Assembly (NCBI GenBank): GCA_002373875.1
Contig: DFKQ01000074.1
Coordinates: 1 to 40,190 of the forward strand
Origin: Lachnospiraceae bacterium UBA3641
Lineage (GTDB): Bacteria > Bacillota > Clostridia > Lachnospirales > Lachnospiraceae
Direction: 5' to 3'
DNA: 40,190 bases
Positions 23,943-33,455 of this stretch are shown piece by piece. Under the pieces are notes generated by a model, which made no database searches, had not been told where the DNA came from, and saw nothing but the letters and a program-made list of their open reading frames with translations. A program made the translations under genes and the position numbers. Each line of letters begins with the position of its first letter. Position 1 is the first letter of the stretch.

Positions 23943-26900
23943 TTATCCTTTAAGTGCGGTAAAGGCGAGCTCATTAACGATCCCGTCATAATCAACATTC
24001 TCACACAGGCTCTTAAGCTTATCAAAAAGGATACGTTCCTTCTCTGGCAGTCTGTAATCCTTCAGTTCATCCATCGCTTCCTCTATGGCATCCATATCCA
24101 TATTAACAGCCGCCTCTCTTATCGCCTCATATGCACTCTCCAATATGCACGCATCAACCGTTGGCATGTCACAAGTTCCCCCCGCCGGGTCTGAAGCCGT
24201 ACATACGTCCCTGAGCACATCCTTAAACGAAAGATAATATGTCATCAGCTTATCATGATTACTCTTTATATAGGAATAATTGCCTTCCTTTCCGGCATAT
24301 TCAAGTGCCAGCGCTTCTCCGGCAAGGCCCGTGGCCCCTATTATACCGGCCACGCTCTTAAGCGCATGAACCTTGATGGTATAGCCCTTCCAGTCCTCCG
24401 TTTCGTACAGGCTGTTAAGTTCCGCCGCCTTATCATCTATCGAATTATAGAAAACATCAAGGGTTGACCTGTAATCATCCGCAGATCCGGAGTTCCTGAT
24501 GCCGGCCTGTGCATCTATTCCTTCAAGCTCGAAATACCGGGCTGTCTCCGCATCCATCCCGGAGAAACCCTCTGCCATATCATCCTCTTCCCCATTTACA
24601 AGTTCATATTTATCTCCGGGGAGATAATCTACAAGAAGCTGCTCCAGCTTCTTCCCGTCAAGGGGCTTACTCATATAATCATCAAATCCGGCCTTGATGT
24701 AGGTATCCCTGACTCCCGCTATCGCATTGGCCGTCAGTATGATACATGGCTTATCGGAATTTACATTATCCGTTTTTTTCTTTATCTCATGAAGGAGCTC
24801 TATTCCATCCATACCCGGCATCATATGATCCAGAAAGAGAATGTCATATTCATTTTTATCAATAAGCTCAAGAGCTTCCCTTGCGCTGAGCGCAGAGTCT
24901 ATTTTGATATGGGTTCTCTTAAGGAGTCCCTCAATGACCTTTAAGTTTATCTGTGCATCATCCACTACAAGTATACGGGCATTCGGAGCAACAAAGCTCC
25001 TCTTGTAAACCTCATCCACGCTCTCCTTCGCCGCACCGTTTATATCCCCTACGGTTTCATCTGAGATCACACCCTGATCAAGTTCAAAGGAAAATTCAGA
25101 TCCTTCACCGTATTTGCTCTTAACGATCAGCTTAGAACCCATACGTTCAAGAAGGCTGTGAACTATATTCATCCCCAGACCCGTGCCTTCCACGGTTCTG
25201 TTACGTTCCAGGTCTATCCTTTCGAAGGCTCCGAACAGTCTCTTAAGGTCTTCCTCTCTTATACCTATGCCCGTATCCTTAACGCTCACCAGTATCCTGG
25301 CCATACGCCTGTCACGTGATTTTAACTCTATGTTTAAGGATATGCTGCCCTTTTCCGTATATTTAACGGCATTTGTCAAAATGTTGATGATACACTGCCC
25401 TACCCTCACGGAATCACCGAATAAATATCTGGGTACATCCTTCCCTATCGAAACATTGACCTTAAGTCCCTTTGTTTCGGCCCTGGATGATATCATCTCT
25501 ATAGAATCGGATATAAGACCGGTGATGTCGTATTTAGCAGCCACAAGCTCCATCTTGCCTGCCTCGATCTTGGAAAAATCAAGTATATTGTTCACAAGGG
25601 TAAGGAGCATGTTGCCAGACCGCTTGATATTCGCTGCATATTCACGTACCGTCTCTTCCCTGCTCTCCCTGAGGATAAGCTCATCCATCCCCAGCACGGC
25701 ATTAATGGGTGTTCTTATCTCATGGGACATATTGGCAAGGAAGGCACTCTTAGCCTTGGTTGCCTCCTCGGCGATCCTGTTCCTTAATTCCAGCTCATGA
25801 ACCATGGTCTTCTCGTAGTAAATACAGTTCTCCTTATGATTAAAGCCGTTAAATATCGCATAGGCCATCTGTCTGCAGGATTCATAACCGCAGCAGGTAC
25901 AGTTTATGGTCCTTGACTCTTCGGTGTGTTTGTTCATGCTTACGAAGATCCTGTCAAGCTCCTCATCATCAGGCACCAGAACCTTACAGTCTCCGGACAG
26001 ATCCCTGTATTCTCTCAGATAATCCCTGAGATTAAGATGCTTAAACTGCTCATTGTAGTTCTTAAGCCTGTCATCGGGAGTGTCATTTCTAGACCAGGCA
26101 CCGGCCGGTGTTTCCTTCTTTGACTGCTCCCGTATCTTAAGCAGCTCATACAAGGCTTCATCGGTTCCTGCCTTCATGGTATCCACTGCCGTACCGCATA
26201 TACAACCCTGAGAGCAGTTAAGAGCATCTATCAGAAGGAAGGGGGTTTTACCGTCCCTTATAAGATCTGTATTTTTATGGAGCCACTCATAAAGGTGCTT
26301 CTCACCCTCAACCTGACGGATAAATACCTCATCACCCAGGAACCACCTTACATTCTCGGCAAGACCGCCCGGTGTCGGATAATAGGCGCCAAGACCGTAC
26401 TCCACTTCACTTGTTGTGGGAGTACCCTCTATCCTGTGATCCTCAACATATTTCATCAAATGGCCAAAGGTAACATTATACTGCACAAGCCCCTCATTGT
26501 TTGGGTCATCTATCTCGATCTTCTTGGCGATACAAGGGCTGATGAAGGCAAGCTTATCGGTGATCCCAAGCTCCTGCCTGGCATAAATCGCAGCGCACAT
26601 AAGGGGACTCTGTACCGGAAAAAGCCTGGGTATAAGCTCTGGTATATAATGCTCGATATATGACACTACCGCAGGACAGGGCTGGGAAATACCTCCGTAA
26701 AAATCATTCTCCTTTATGTAGTTAATATATCCCCAGGTGGTGATGTCCGCCCCGAATGACACACTTACGATACGCTTCACCCCCATGGCTTTAAGACCGC
26801 CAAGCACGCTCTCGTAACGGTCGGGATAATTAGCCTTAAAGGCCGGTGCAAGAAGAAGCGATATCTTATCACCTCTCTTCAGATCCTCAAAAAACCTGTC

Positions 26901-27098
26901 AGTGTCGTCACAGAACTCCCGGGCCCTGTGCTCACATACATCTATGCATGATCCGCAGGCAACGCACTTGCTCCCATCAACAACTATGCGGGCCTTCCCC
27001 TCTTCTTCCTTGGAAATGCACGCTCCTATTGCAGAACATACCTTTATGCATTTATTGCACCCTATGCAATTGTCGTTGGTATAAACGATCGAATCCAT
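23943..27098 (-). CDS. Hybrid histidine kinase with [FeFe]-hydrogenase-like sensor, receiver and HPt
   Basis: Domain order over 1051 residues: two 4Fe-4S ferredoxin motifs (Cys11/14/17/21; Cys45/48/51/55); a hydrogenase large-subunit-like region (about 75-310); an additional cysteine cluster (400-425, CTCCGYESC then Cys425) like small Fe-S domains; HisKA with His459 in SHEIRTP; HATPase to about 675; receiver with Asp757 in FLDHMMPGMDG; HPt with His911 in KVHALKS; a C-terminal helical tail. The H-cluster loops are recognisable but altered: SQPCP (138-142) in place of TSCCP, SPCIAKK (187-193), and NCSQGC (294-299). The missing first cysteine of loop 1, the proton-relay residue in catalytic enzymes, points to sensing rather than turnover. 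It has no membrane span and starts five bases after the response-regulator gene. Confidence 0.9.
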   Translation of the reverse strand: MDSIVYTNDNCIGCNKCIKVCSAIGACISKEEEGKARIVVDGSKCVACGSCIDVCEHRAREFCDDTDRFFEDLKRGDKISLLLAPAFKANYPDRYESVLGGLKAMGVKRIVSVSFGADITTWGYINYIKENDFYGGISQPCPAVVSYIEHYIPELIPRLFPVQSPLMCAAIYARQELGITDKLAFISPCIAKKIEIDDPNNEGLVQYNVTFGHLMKYVEDHRIEGTPTTSEVEYGLGAYYPTPGGLAENVRWFLGDEVFIRQVEGEKHLYEWLHKNTDLIRDGKTPFLLIDALNCSQGCICGTAVDTMKAGTDEALYELLKIREQSKKETPAGAWSRNDTPDDRLKNYNEQFKHLNLRDYLREYRDLSGDCKVLVPDDEELDRIFVSMNKHTEESRTINCTCCGYESCRQMAYAIFNGFNHKENCIYYEKTMVHELELRNRIAEEATKAKSAFLANMSHEIRTPINAVLGMDELILRESREETVREYAANIKRSGNMLLTLVNNILDFSKIEAGKMELVAAKYDITGLISDSIEMISSRAETKGLKVNVSIGKDVPRYLFGDSVRVGQCIINILTNAVKYTEKGSISLNIELKSRDRRMARILVSVKDTGIGIREEDLKRLFGAFERIDLERNRTVEGTGLGMNIVHSLLERMGSKLIVKSKYGEGSEFSFELDQGVISDETVGDINGAAKESVDEVYKRSFVAPNARILVVDDAQINLKVIEGLLKRTHIKIDSALSAREALELIDKNEYDILFLDHMMPGMDGIELLHEIKKKTDNVNSDKPCIILTANAIAGVRDTYIKAGFDDYMSKPLDGKKLEQLLVDYLPGDKYELVNGEEDDMAEGFSGMDAETARYFELEGIDAQAGIRNSGSADDYRSTLDVFYNSIDDKAAELNSLYETEDWKGYTIKVHALKSVAGIIGATGLAGEALALEYAGKEGNYSYIKSNHDKLMTYYLSFKDVLRDVCTASDPAGGTCDMPTVDACILESAYEAIREAAVNMDMDAIEEAMDELKDYRLPEKERILFDKLKSLCENVDYDGIVNELAFTALKG

Positions 27099-27103
27099 TT
27101 ATC

Positions 27104-27865
27104 TCATTTTCTGTTTGCAAAAAATACCTTGAGCCATTGCAGAAGCTCCGGCCTGGGCGTCGACTTAAGTATATATCCATCCGGCTTAAGGGCCAGAACC
27201 TGCTTGACCGATTCCGCATCTCCTATACCTGTAAGGAATACCACCGGAATACCGGCTGTGTCCGGTTCACTTCGAAGCATCCTGAGGACCTGCGGCCCCG
27301 TGGTCACCGGCATCTCATAATCCAGCAGGACCAGGTCCACATCCTTCTTCATAAGGAAGCTGATGGCCTGCATACCTGAGGTAACGATAAAAACCTGATA
27401 ATCATTCTTAAGCCAGTCCCTGATTATCCTCACGAAGGATGGGTCGTCATCTACAACCAGTATGCGCTTACTCATTACACGGTTGCTTCTCATTCTGAGC
27501 ACAGAAGTTACACCGGCAATAAAGGCATCCATATCAAGGGGTCTGTCATACCATCCGGTTATTCTGATATCCGGAATGGCAAGCTGAAGGGCCTGATGGT
27601 CAATCCTCTCCCCTATGATGAGCAGGTCCTTCTCCCTTTCCTTTACTATATCGTTCAGATAGACGACCGCCTCACGCAGGTCGTCAACATCATCCGAAAA
27701 ATACAAAACGAATATTTCAGCCATTTCCTCGAAGGCACTCATCGCGGTCACATCGGGCTCACAGAACACAACATCAACGCCCGAGTCCTCAAGCTTTCGC
27801 AAGATCCCTTTTACGATGATCCCCTTCGAACCGCTTATCAGCACCACTTTCCCACTCTCTGACAT
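27104..27865 (-). CDS. Two-domain response regulator without DNA-binding output
   Basis: This 253-residue protein has a C-terminal receiver (about 132-253) with the acidic pair DDD (139-141), phosphoacceptor Asp182 in LLDYEMP, a conserved Thr in FLTGIG and Lys in LKSTPRP. The N-terminal half (about 5-122) has the receiver-like layout (VVLISGSKGIIVKGIL, then DVVFCEP and RPLDMDAFI) but no clear phosphoacceptor site. No helix-turn-helix or enzymatic output follows. The ribosome site is AGGAGG. Lying between two HPt-bearing hybrid kinases, it is the likely shared phosphate acceptor. Confidence 0.82.
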   Translation of the reverse strand: MSESGKVVLISGSKGIIVKGILRKLEDSGVDVVFCEPDVTAMSAFEEMAEIFVLYFSDDVDDLREAVVYLNDIVKEREKDLLIIGERIDHQALQLAIPDIRITGWYDRPLDMDAFIAGVTSVLRMRSNRVMSKRILVVDDDPSFVRIIRDWLKNDYQVFIVTSGMQAISFLMKKDVDLVLLDYEMPVTTGPQVLRMLRSEPDTAGIPVVFLTGIGDAESVKQVLALKPDGYILKSTPRPELLQWLKVFFANRK

Positions 27866-27903
27866 TTATCATCCTCCTGGTATTATTCGCTTCGCCCGGA
27901 AAG

Positions 27904-30900
27904 TCACGCCTCAGCTTCTTCTACAACCGTCATTATCCCGTCATAGTCAAAGCTTTCCGAAAGGCTTCTTATCTTCCCTATGGCAGCCTCTACATTCTCA
28001 GGCAGCCTGTAATCCTCCACTTCAGCGACAGCCTCCTCGATACCGGTAATATCCATCTCAGAAGCTGCCTCCCTGACTGCCTCAAACATTCCTTCTATTA
28101 TCACCGGGTCCGCTGCTGGCTTACTTACATCCCTGTCAGCCTGCTTATCCTCCTGTGCCCGGAAAACACCTTCAAGCACTTCCTTGAGGCCCAAATACCG
28201 GTTCATAAAGGCTTCGTGATTTAACCGTATATATCCTTCATCACCTTCTTTGGCGGCCATCTCAAGCTTTAGAGCCTCCTCCCCCAGGTCAACGGCACCT
28301 ATTATACGGGCAGATGACTTAAGAGCATGAACCTTTATACCGTAGTTTTCGAAATCTCCGGATTCATAGAAGTCATTCAGTTCCCCGGCCTTTTCATCTA
28401 TGGACTGGCAGAATATCTCAAGGACGGGTCTGTAGGCATCTTCACCGCCGCAGTTCTTTATTCCTTCCCTTCCGTCAATTCCCTTCAGCCTTTCATACCA
28501 TTCATGCTTTATCCCCTTTACTTCCGCTTTATACGTCTCCACTTTGATCCCGTCATGTCCCGGCGCCGGATCTTCATCCTTATCCTTATCGGAATCAGCA
28601 CGCTCCTCAGGGATCAGCGAACTTAAGTTATAAGATCTCCCTCCCTTGCTCATATACATAATGCCGAATGTGCCCGGTCCGCAATTAACCGCCGTGGTAG
28701 CGGATGCCTGTTCAAAAAGCAGCCTTTTTATATCCATCCGCTTACGTATCTGGCCTTCTATCCAGGCCAGATCCTCACTGCTTATACCTACATAGGCAAC
28801 GATCACGAGATCAGTATCGATATCATGCTCATGTCCCTTTAATACATTGTCTATATATTTCTTCCAGGCATTTTTCAGGCTTCCGAACATGAGCCGGCCG
28901 GCTTCCATCTTCCCGTCCTTAAGCCGTATCATGGGATGAAGCATGAAGGACTTGGCGACAGTATTAAGGGTCTGGCCGATATGTCCGGCCATAGTCATGA
29001 ATTCGGTCTTCCCCACGATATATGTGCATGGGAGCCTCTTCTTAAGGGCTTCCAGCTCTTCGACTATGACTCCCACCTCGTAATTAAGCTGAGCCAGCCT
29101 GTAGGCCGCCAGGACCATCATACCCATAGAACCCGACAGCCTTCCCGAATCGACTATTGTGACATTACCGAAGGCCCTTGCCGCCTGTACTGCCCTTGTG
29201 TACTCGCGAAGTGTATTACCCGCCGCCGTTATATGTATGATATGTCTGGCCCTGTTGAGCTGTCCGGAGAAAAATTGCTCAAAGTCAATGATATCGGGTG
29301 ACTGGGTTCTGGCAACCTTATCCCGGGCCATCATATACTTGATAACCTCTTCCGCCTCTATCTCCTGTTCATCAAGGAATACCCCCTTATCGGTGCATAC
29401 CTTAAAGGGAATGACACCGATATTTAAATTCCTGATAACATATGCCGGGATATCGCACATGGAGCTTGTAGTTATTACCACCGAACTCTTTCTTACAAAA
29501 AGCTCCGTTTCGACGGTCATGTCATCCTGAAGGGTATTGTCGGTCCGCAGGACCTTATCGGCCGGCAGATGGCACAGCAGCATAGCTTCAAGCTGATCTC
29601 CCGTCACCGGTTTACATAAATATCCTTCAAATCCCGATATCCTGTACAGCTCCTGATTCTGCGAGCCCGTATTGGCCGTAAGCGCGATTACGGGTGTTGA
29701 CCTGTTAAGCCCCCCTGCCTGCTCTCTTATAAGTCTTAAGCATTCAATACCATTCATCTCAGGCATCAAATGATCCATGAGGATCACGTCATACTGCTTA
29801 AGCAGTGTAAGCCTCAGGGCCTCCTCACCGCTCAATGCCGTATCAACATTTATCCCGGTGTCGCTGATCAGCTTGGATTCCACCCTCAGATTAAGTTCAT
29901 CGTCATCAACTATCAGAATCGTTGCTTCCGGTGCCTCAAAGCTGTGTTTATAATATGATCTGTCCTTGGCGGCAGTACCCGTTCCTATGATTATATTGCC
30001 GACAGCCTGAGGATTGACTATGGCCTGACGCAGCTTCACGACAAAGGTTGAACCCTGCATGTAGACACTGTTGACCGTGATATCCCCACCCATAAGGTCT
30101 ACCAGCTGCTTAACTATCGCAAGTCCCAGGCCGGTTCCCTCAATGTTACGGTTCTTCTCTTCATCTATACGTCTGAAGGCATCGAACAGATGAGGGATCG
30201 CTTCCTTCTTAATGCCTATTCCGGTATCTGTAACCGCATAGGTCATAATGACCTCATTATCACCCAGGGGGTCGCTCTCAACATAAAGCTTTACAAGACC
30301 TTCCCTGGTGTATTTGATCGCATTGGTCAGGATATTTATAAGGATCTGCTTTATGCGGACCTCATCTCCAAAAAGCTCCGTAGGCGTCGATGGATCTACG
30401 TCTATCTTAAAACGCAGCCCCTTGCTCTCCGCCCTGGCCCACACCATGTTCACTATCTCGGACAGCATATCGCCTATCTGATAGCTGACGGGGACAATAT
30501 CCATGTTGCCCGATTCCAGCTTGCTCATATCCAGAATATCATTGATTATCGTCAGCAGCATTTTACCGGCGCCTTCGATGCTTCTCGAATCATTGGCCAC
30601 CTCTTCGGATATATCATTCTGCCTAAGGATGATCTCATTAAGCCCGAGGATCGTATTGATGGGAGTCCTGATCTCATGACTCATGTTGGAGAAAAAGCGG
30701 TTCTGCGCCCTGTTCATCCTCTCAACCTTTTCGGCTTCTTCCTTTGCCCTCTTGTTCTCATCCATGAAAAGGAGGTTCTGGAAGCTCACGGCCGTAAAGG
30801 TCACGAAACCGAGCATGATCACAGACAGGGCCGTATCGTAATAGAACATTTCAGCAGTGTGCGGCCGCATATATTCGGGATGCACAAGTGATATCCTGAA

Positions 30901-31314
30901 CTCCAGGAATGTTGCACCGGTAAGTAACCCCAGCATTATGTATCTTCGCAAGCCCTTAAGGATTATACCTATATACAGGTAGCAGAAGACTATCCATATA
31001 ATGGCTCCGCCATACATCCCGCCGCCGAAGAAAAAAACCACGGGAAGTATTAAGAAGATTATCAGAACGGCAATTATGAGGGTACCTTCGGCAAGCCTGT
31101 TCAGCTTGATGGCCAGCACCGATATCATCGGGGTAACCAGTATCGTTATTAACAGGACAACTATCTCAACAATGCTCTCCCCGATAATGATATCCCCGAT
31201 AAGGGCGACAACAATGCCGGACACGCCTATGGCTGTTATCAGGCTGAAGAGACGAACCTGAAAGTCAATCTCCGGATTTCTTATAAAATCTGTGAATTTC
31301 TTTATGATCTTCAT
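27904..31314 (-). CDS. Membrane hybrid histidine kinase with DegV (fatty-acid-binding) domain and HPt
   Basis: Domain order over 1136 residues: about six transmembrane spans (20-180); HisKA with His213 in SHEIRTP; HATPase to about 430; receiver with Asp514 in ILMDHLMPEMNG; a DegV/FakB-type domain (about 608-893); HPt with His996 in KVHALKS; and a C-terminal helical tail. The DegV region is complete by motif order: VVITTSSMCDIP, ARTQSPDIIDFEQFF, VDSGRLSGSMG, HPMIRLKDGKM and GPGTFGIMY. The usual glycine-serine loop (GLSGTYQSA) reads AAGNTLREYTRA, and the usual His before GPG is Asn, so ligand contacts differ. Free DegV proteins bind fatty acids; here the domain presumably senses or delivers a lipid. 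The gene overlaps its upstream neighbour by four bases. Confidence 0.92.
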   Translation of the reverse strand: MKIIKKFTDFIRNPEIDFQVRLFSLITAIGVSGIVVALIGDIIIGESIVEIVVLLITILVTPMISVLAIKLNRLAEGTLIIAVLIIFLILPVVFFFGGGMYGGAIIWIVFCYLYIGIILKGLRRYIMLGLLTGATFLEFRISLVHPEYMRPHTAEMFYYDTALSVIMLGFVTFTAVSFQNLLFMDENKRAKEEAEKVERMNRAQNRFFSNMSHEIRTPINTILGLNEIILRQNDISEEVANDSRSIEGAGKMLLTIINDILDMSKLESGNMDIVPVSYQIGDMLSEIVNMVWARAESKGLRFKIDVDPSTPTELFGDEVRIKQILINILTNAIKYTREGLVKLYVESDPLGDNEVIMTYAVTDTGIGIKKEAIPHLFDAFRRIDEEKNRNIEGTGLGLAIVKQLVDLMGGDITVNSVYMQGSTFVVKLRQAIVNPQAVGNIIIGTGTAAKDRSYYKHSFEAPEATILIVDDDELNLRVESKLISDTGINVDTALSGEEALRLTLLKQYDVILMDHLMPEMNGIECLRLIREQAGGLNRSTPVIALTANTGSQNQELYRISGFEGYLCKPVTGDQLEAMLLCHLPADKVLRTDNTLQDDMTVETELFVRKSSVVITTSSMCDIPAYVIRNLNIGVIPFKVCTDKGVFLDEQEIEAEEVIKYMMARDKVARTQSPDIIDFEQFFSGQLNRARHIIHITAAGNTLREYTRAVQAARAFGNVTIVDSGRLSGSMGMMVLAAYRLAQLNYEVGVIVEELEALKKRLPCTYIVGKTEFMTMAGHIGQTLNTVAKSFMLHPMIRLKDGKMEAGRLMFGSLKNAWKKYIDNVLKGHEHDIDTDLVIVAYVGISSEDLAWIEGQIRKRMDIKRLLFEQASATTAVNCGPGTFGIMYMSKGGRSYNLSSLIPEERADSDKDKDEDPAPGHDGIKVETYKAEVKGIKHEWYERLKGIDGREGIKNCGGEDAYRPVLEIFCQSIDEKAGELNDFYESGDFENYGIKVHALKSSARIIGAVDLGEEALKLEMAAKEGDEGYIRLNHEAFMNRYLGLKEVLEGVFRAQEDKQADRDVSKPAADPVIIEGMFEAVREAASEMDITGIEEAVAEVEDYRLPENVEAAIGKIRSLSESFDYDGIMTVVEEAEA

Positions 31315-33416
31315 TGTCTGCCGCCTCCCCTGTGTTTAACAAGCGCAGACGGAAGCACACGCTTCATCACCCTCTCAAATTCGGTTACATCAATGGGCTT
31401 GGCAATGAAGCCGTCGAACCCCTCCGATATAAACATCTCTCTGGCTCCGCTGACTGCATTGGCGGTAAGGGCGACTATTGCGCACTCCTTCCCCATCTCC
31501 CTGCCCATGGCCCTAAGCTGCCTCATGGCCTCAACGCCATCCATTTCAGGCATCATATGATCCATGAAGATCACGTCATAATCCTGCTTTCTGTACAGGT
31601 CAAGCGCTTCCCTGCCGCTTCCGGCGGCATCGGTTATCATCCCGTAATCCTTAAAGAGGCCCGAGGCCACAACAAGGTTCATTACCTCATCGTCCACCAC
31701 AAGCGCCCTTGCTCCGGTAAAATCAGGCTTCTCCTCCGTCTCACCGAACCTGACCTTTCCATATTCCCTGCCCGCATTGACTATGTTGATTATGGGCAGG
31801 GCATAAAGAGGCTTCTGGATGAGCAGAACCGGACTCCCCTCATTCAGCTTAAAGCCTTCCCCGCCGTTTACGGCCACGCAGAAGGACCTCCCAAGCTCAT
31901 CAAAATAATACCTGTCTTCATCATATTCTTCCTGACCCATGAACAGATTGGTCACCTTCACTCTTCCACATATGCTCTTCAACCCCTTAAGATTTGTAAC
32001 CATGTGAACCGGGATCCTAAGACCCTTTGAAAGATTCTCTATCATCCTGTGGTAATAATCACGTATTTCGGGAGTTTTGTATTTCTCGGTACGGATATAT
32101 ACGACAATACACCGCCCCGCATCAGAGTCCACCTCGAGACAGGGCTCATGTACCGATACCTCCTGGGGGATACTGACCCTTATAAGCGTTCCCCTGTTCA
32201 GCACGCTCTCTATCTTAACAAAGCCTTCCATGGCGTGGGCAAACCCATATACTATGGTAAGTCCCAGACCGATACCGCCCGTAGACCTGTCCCTGCTCTT
32301 ATCGGCCTGATACAGGTTGTTTGATAAGAGGGCCCTATCCTCTCTTGACATCCCCTTACCCGTATCTACCACCTCAATATCAAGGTTAACACCGTAATCT
32401 CGGGGAGCCGCGCTTACCTTAAGATAGATACAGCCCTTATCCGTAAACTTGACGGCATTGGACAACAGGTGCCTGATCATCTTCCTTATCCTCGCGGGAT
32501 CGCCTATAAGACAGGAGGGAACCGAAGGATCAAGGTCAACTATGAATTCAAGCCCCCTCTGATACATAGGCAGTCTTACGGACTGAATAACATCATTTAA
32601 GATGGAGGTGATCATATATTTGTCCTTCGCGATCACTATTCTTCCTGCCAGTATTTCGTTATAGTCAAGGATATCACCCACCTGATCCGCCAGCCGCTGC
32701 CCCGCTTCGTTGATCGCGCTTATCCTGTCATCACTCCGTTCCTTCATCATAAGGGCCGACATACCGGTAACAACATTTATCGGTGTACGGAATTCATGTG
32801 ATATGTTGGCCAGGAAGTCCTCCATACTCTCATTGGCCTTCTTCGCCTTTTCAATATACCGACCGATCCTTTCACCGGAACGCCGACGCTGTGATACAAT
32901 ATTCCTGCATATGTTATATACTATGATGACTGTTGATACATGCAGGATGATCCTGGAAACGGTAATTATGTCGCATGAAATGCCCCCATTTATATATGCA
33001 AGATAGACCTGAGCGCACCCTGCCGCAATAAATTCGGCCAGGGCATAATCCTGATAGCGCTTCTTATCTGAGCCCGAAAGGGTTATCATCATCAAAACAG
33101 ACACCAGGGCAATGTCGAAGAAGCTCGTGTAATGAACCCCGTGAAAGAAAGCGCTCAAAAGAATAAAAAAAACATAGAAGGTTTCCCTTGCCTTAGGTGT
33201 GCTGATCTGAAAAATATAAAGAACCCACACAAGAATAATGCCTACGGCTATTATCGGGAGCATCCAGAACTCCCATTTAAGGAGAATCCCTTCTACAACA
33301 AGTGCTGATGCACCCAGAGAGCTGACAAGCGACATGACAAGATGCAGGTTCATCAATCGGTTATTGTCATTTATGGCGTTTCCGTTTACGCTCACGCTTT
33401 CGATCGGCTTATCCAT
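31311..33416 (-). CDS. Membrane hybrid histidine kinase with pseudo-receiver and receiver
   Basis: The 701-residue protein has about five to six N-terminal transmembrane spans (27-170), a coiled linker, HisKA with His207 in SHEFRTP, HATPase (to about 418) including GIGLGLTI, a receiver-like but degenerate domain (about 434-545, lacking an obvious Asp), and a C-terminal receiver with Asp619 in FMDHMMPEMDG. No HPt is present, so phosphorelay would have to use the HPt domains of the two downstream kinases. It is the first gene of the signalling operon, with a near-consensus promoter just upstream. Confidence 0.88.
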   Translation of the reverse strand: MDKPIESVSVNGNAINDNNRLMNLHLVMSLVSSLGASALVVEGILLKWEFWMLPIIAVGIILVWVLYIFQISTPKARETFYVFFILLSAFFHGVHYTSFFDIALVSVLMMITLSGSDKKRYQDYALAEFIAAGCAQVYLAYINGGISCDIITVSRIILHVSTVIIVYNICRNIVSQRRRSGERIGRYIEKAKKANESMEDFLANISHEFRTPINVVTGMSALMMKERSDDRISAINEAGQRLADQVGDILDYNEILAGRIVIAKDKYMITSILNDVIQSVRLPMYQRGLEFIVDLDPSVPSCLIGDPARIRKMIRHLLSNAVKFTDKGCIYLKVSAAPRDYGVNLDIEVVDTGKGMSREDRALLSNNLYQADKSRDRSTGGIGLGLTIVYGFAHAMEGFVKIESVLNRGTLIRVSIPQEVSVHEPCLEVDSDAGRCIVVYIRTEKYKTPEIRDYYHRMIENLSKGLRIPVHMVTNLKGLKSICGRVKVTNLFMGQEEYDEDRYYFDELGRSFCVAVNGGEGFKLNEGSPVLLIQKPLYALPIINIVNAGREYGKVRFGETEEKPDFTGARALVVDDEVMNLVVASGLFKDYGMITDAAGSGREALDLYRKQDYDVIFMDHMMPEMDGVEAMRQLRAMGREMGKECAIVALTANAVSGAREMFISEGFDGFIAKPIDVTEFERVMKRVLPSALVKHRGGGRQ

Positions 33417-33455
33417 ACTGTACTCCCGGCATTAATCCACAGTGACTTAACCAAA

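Noticed and set aside
31314..32030. Plus-strand open frame of 238 codons, and a similar one at 30190-30891
   Set aside because: Both are antisense to histidine-kinase and receiver coding regions with strong motifs; no start signals.
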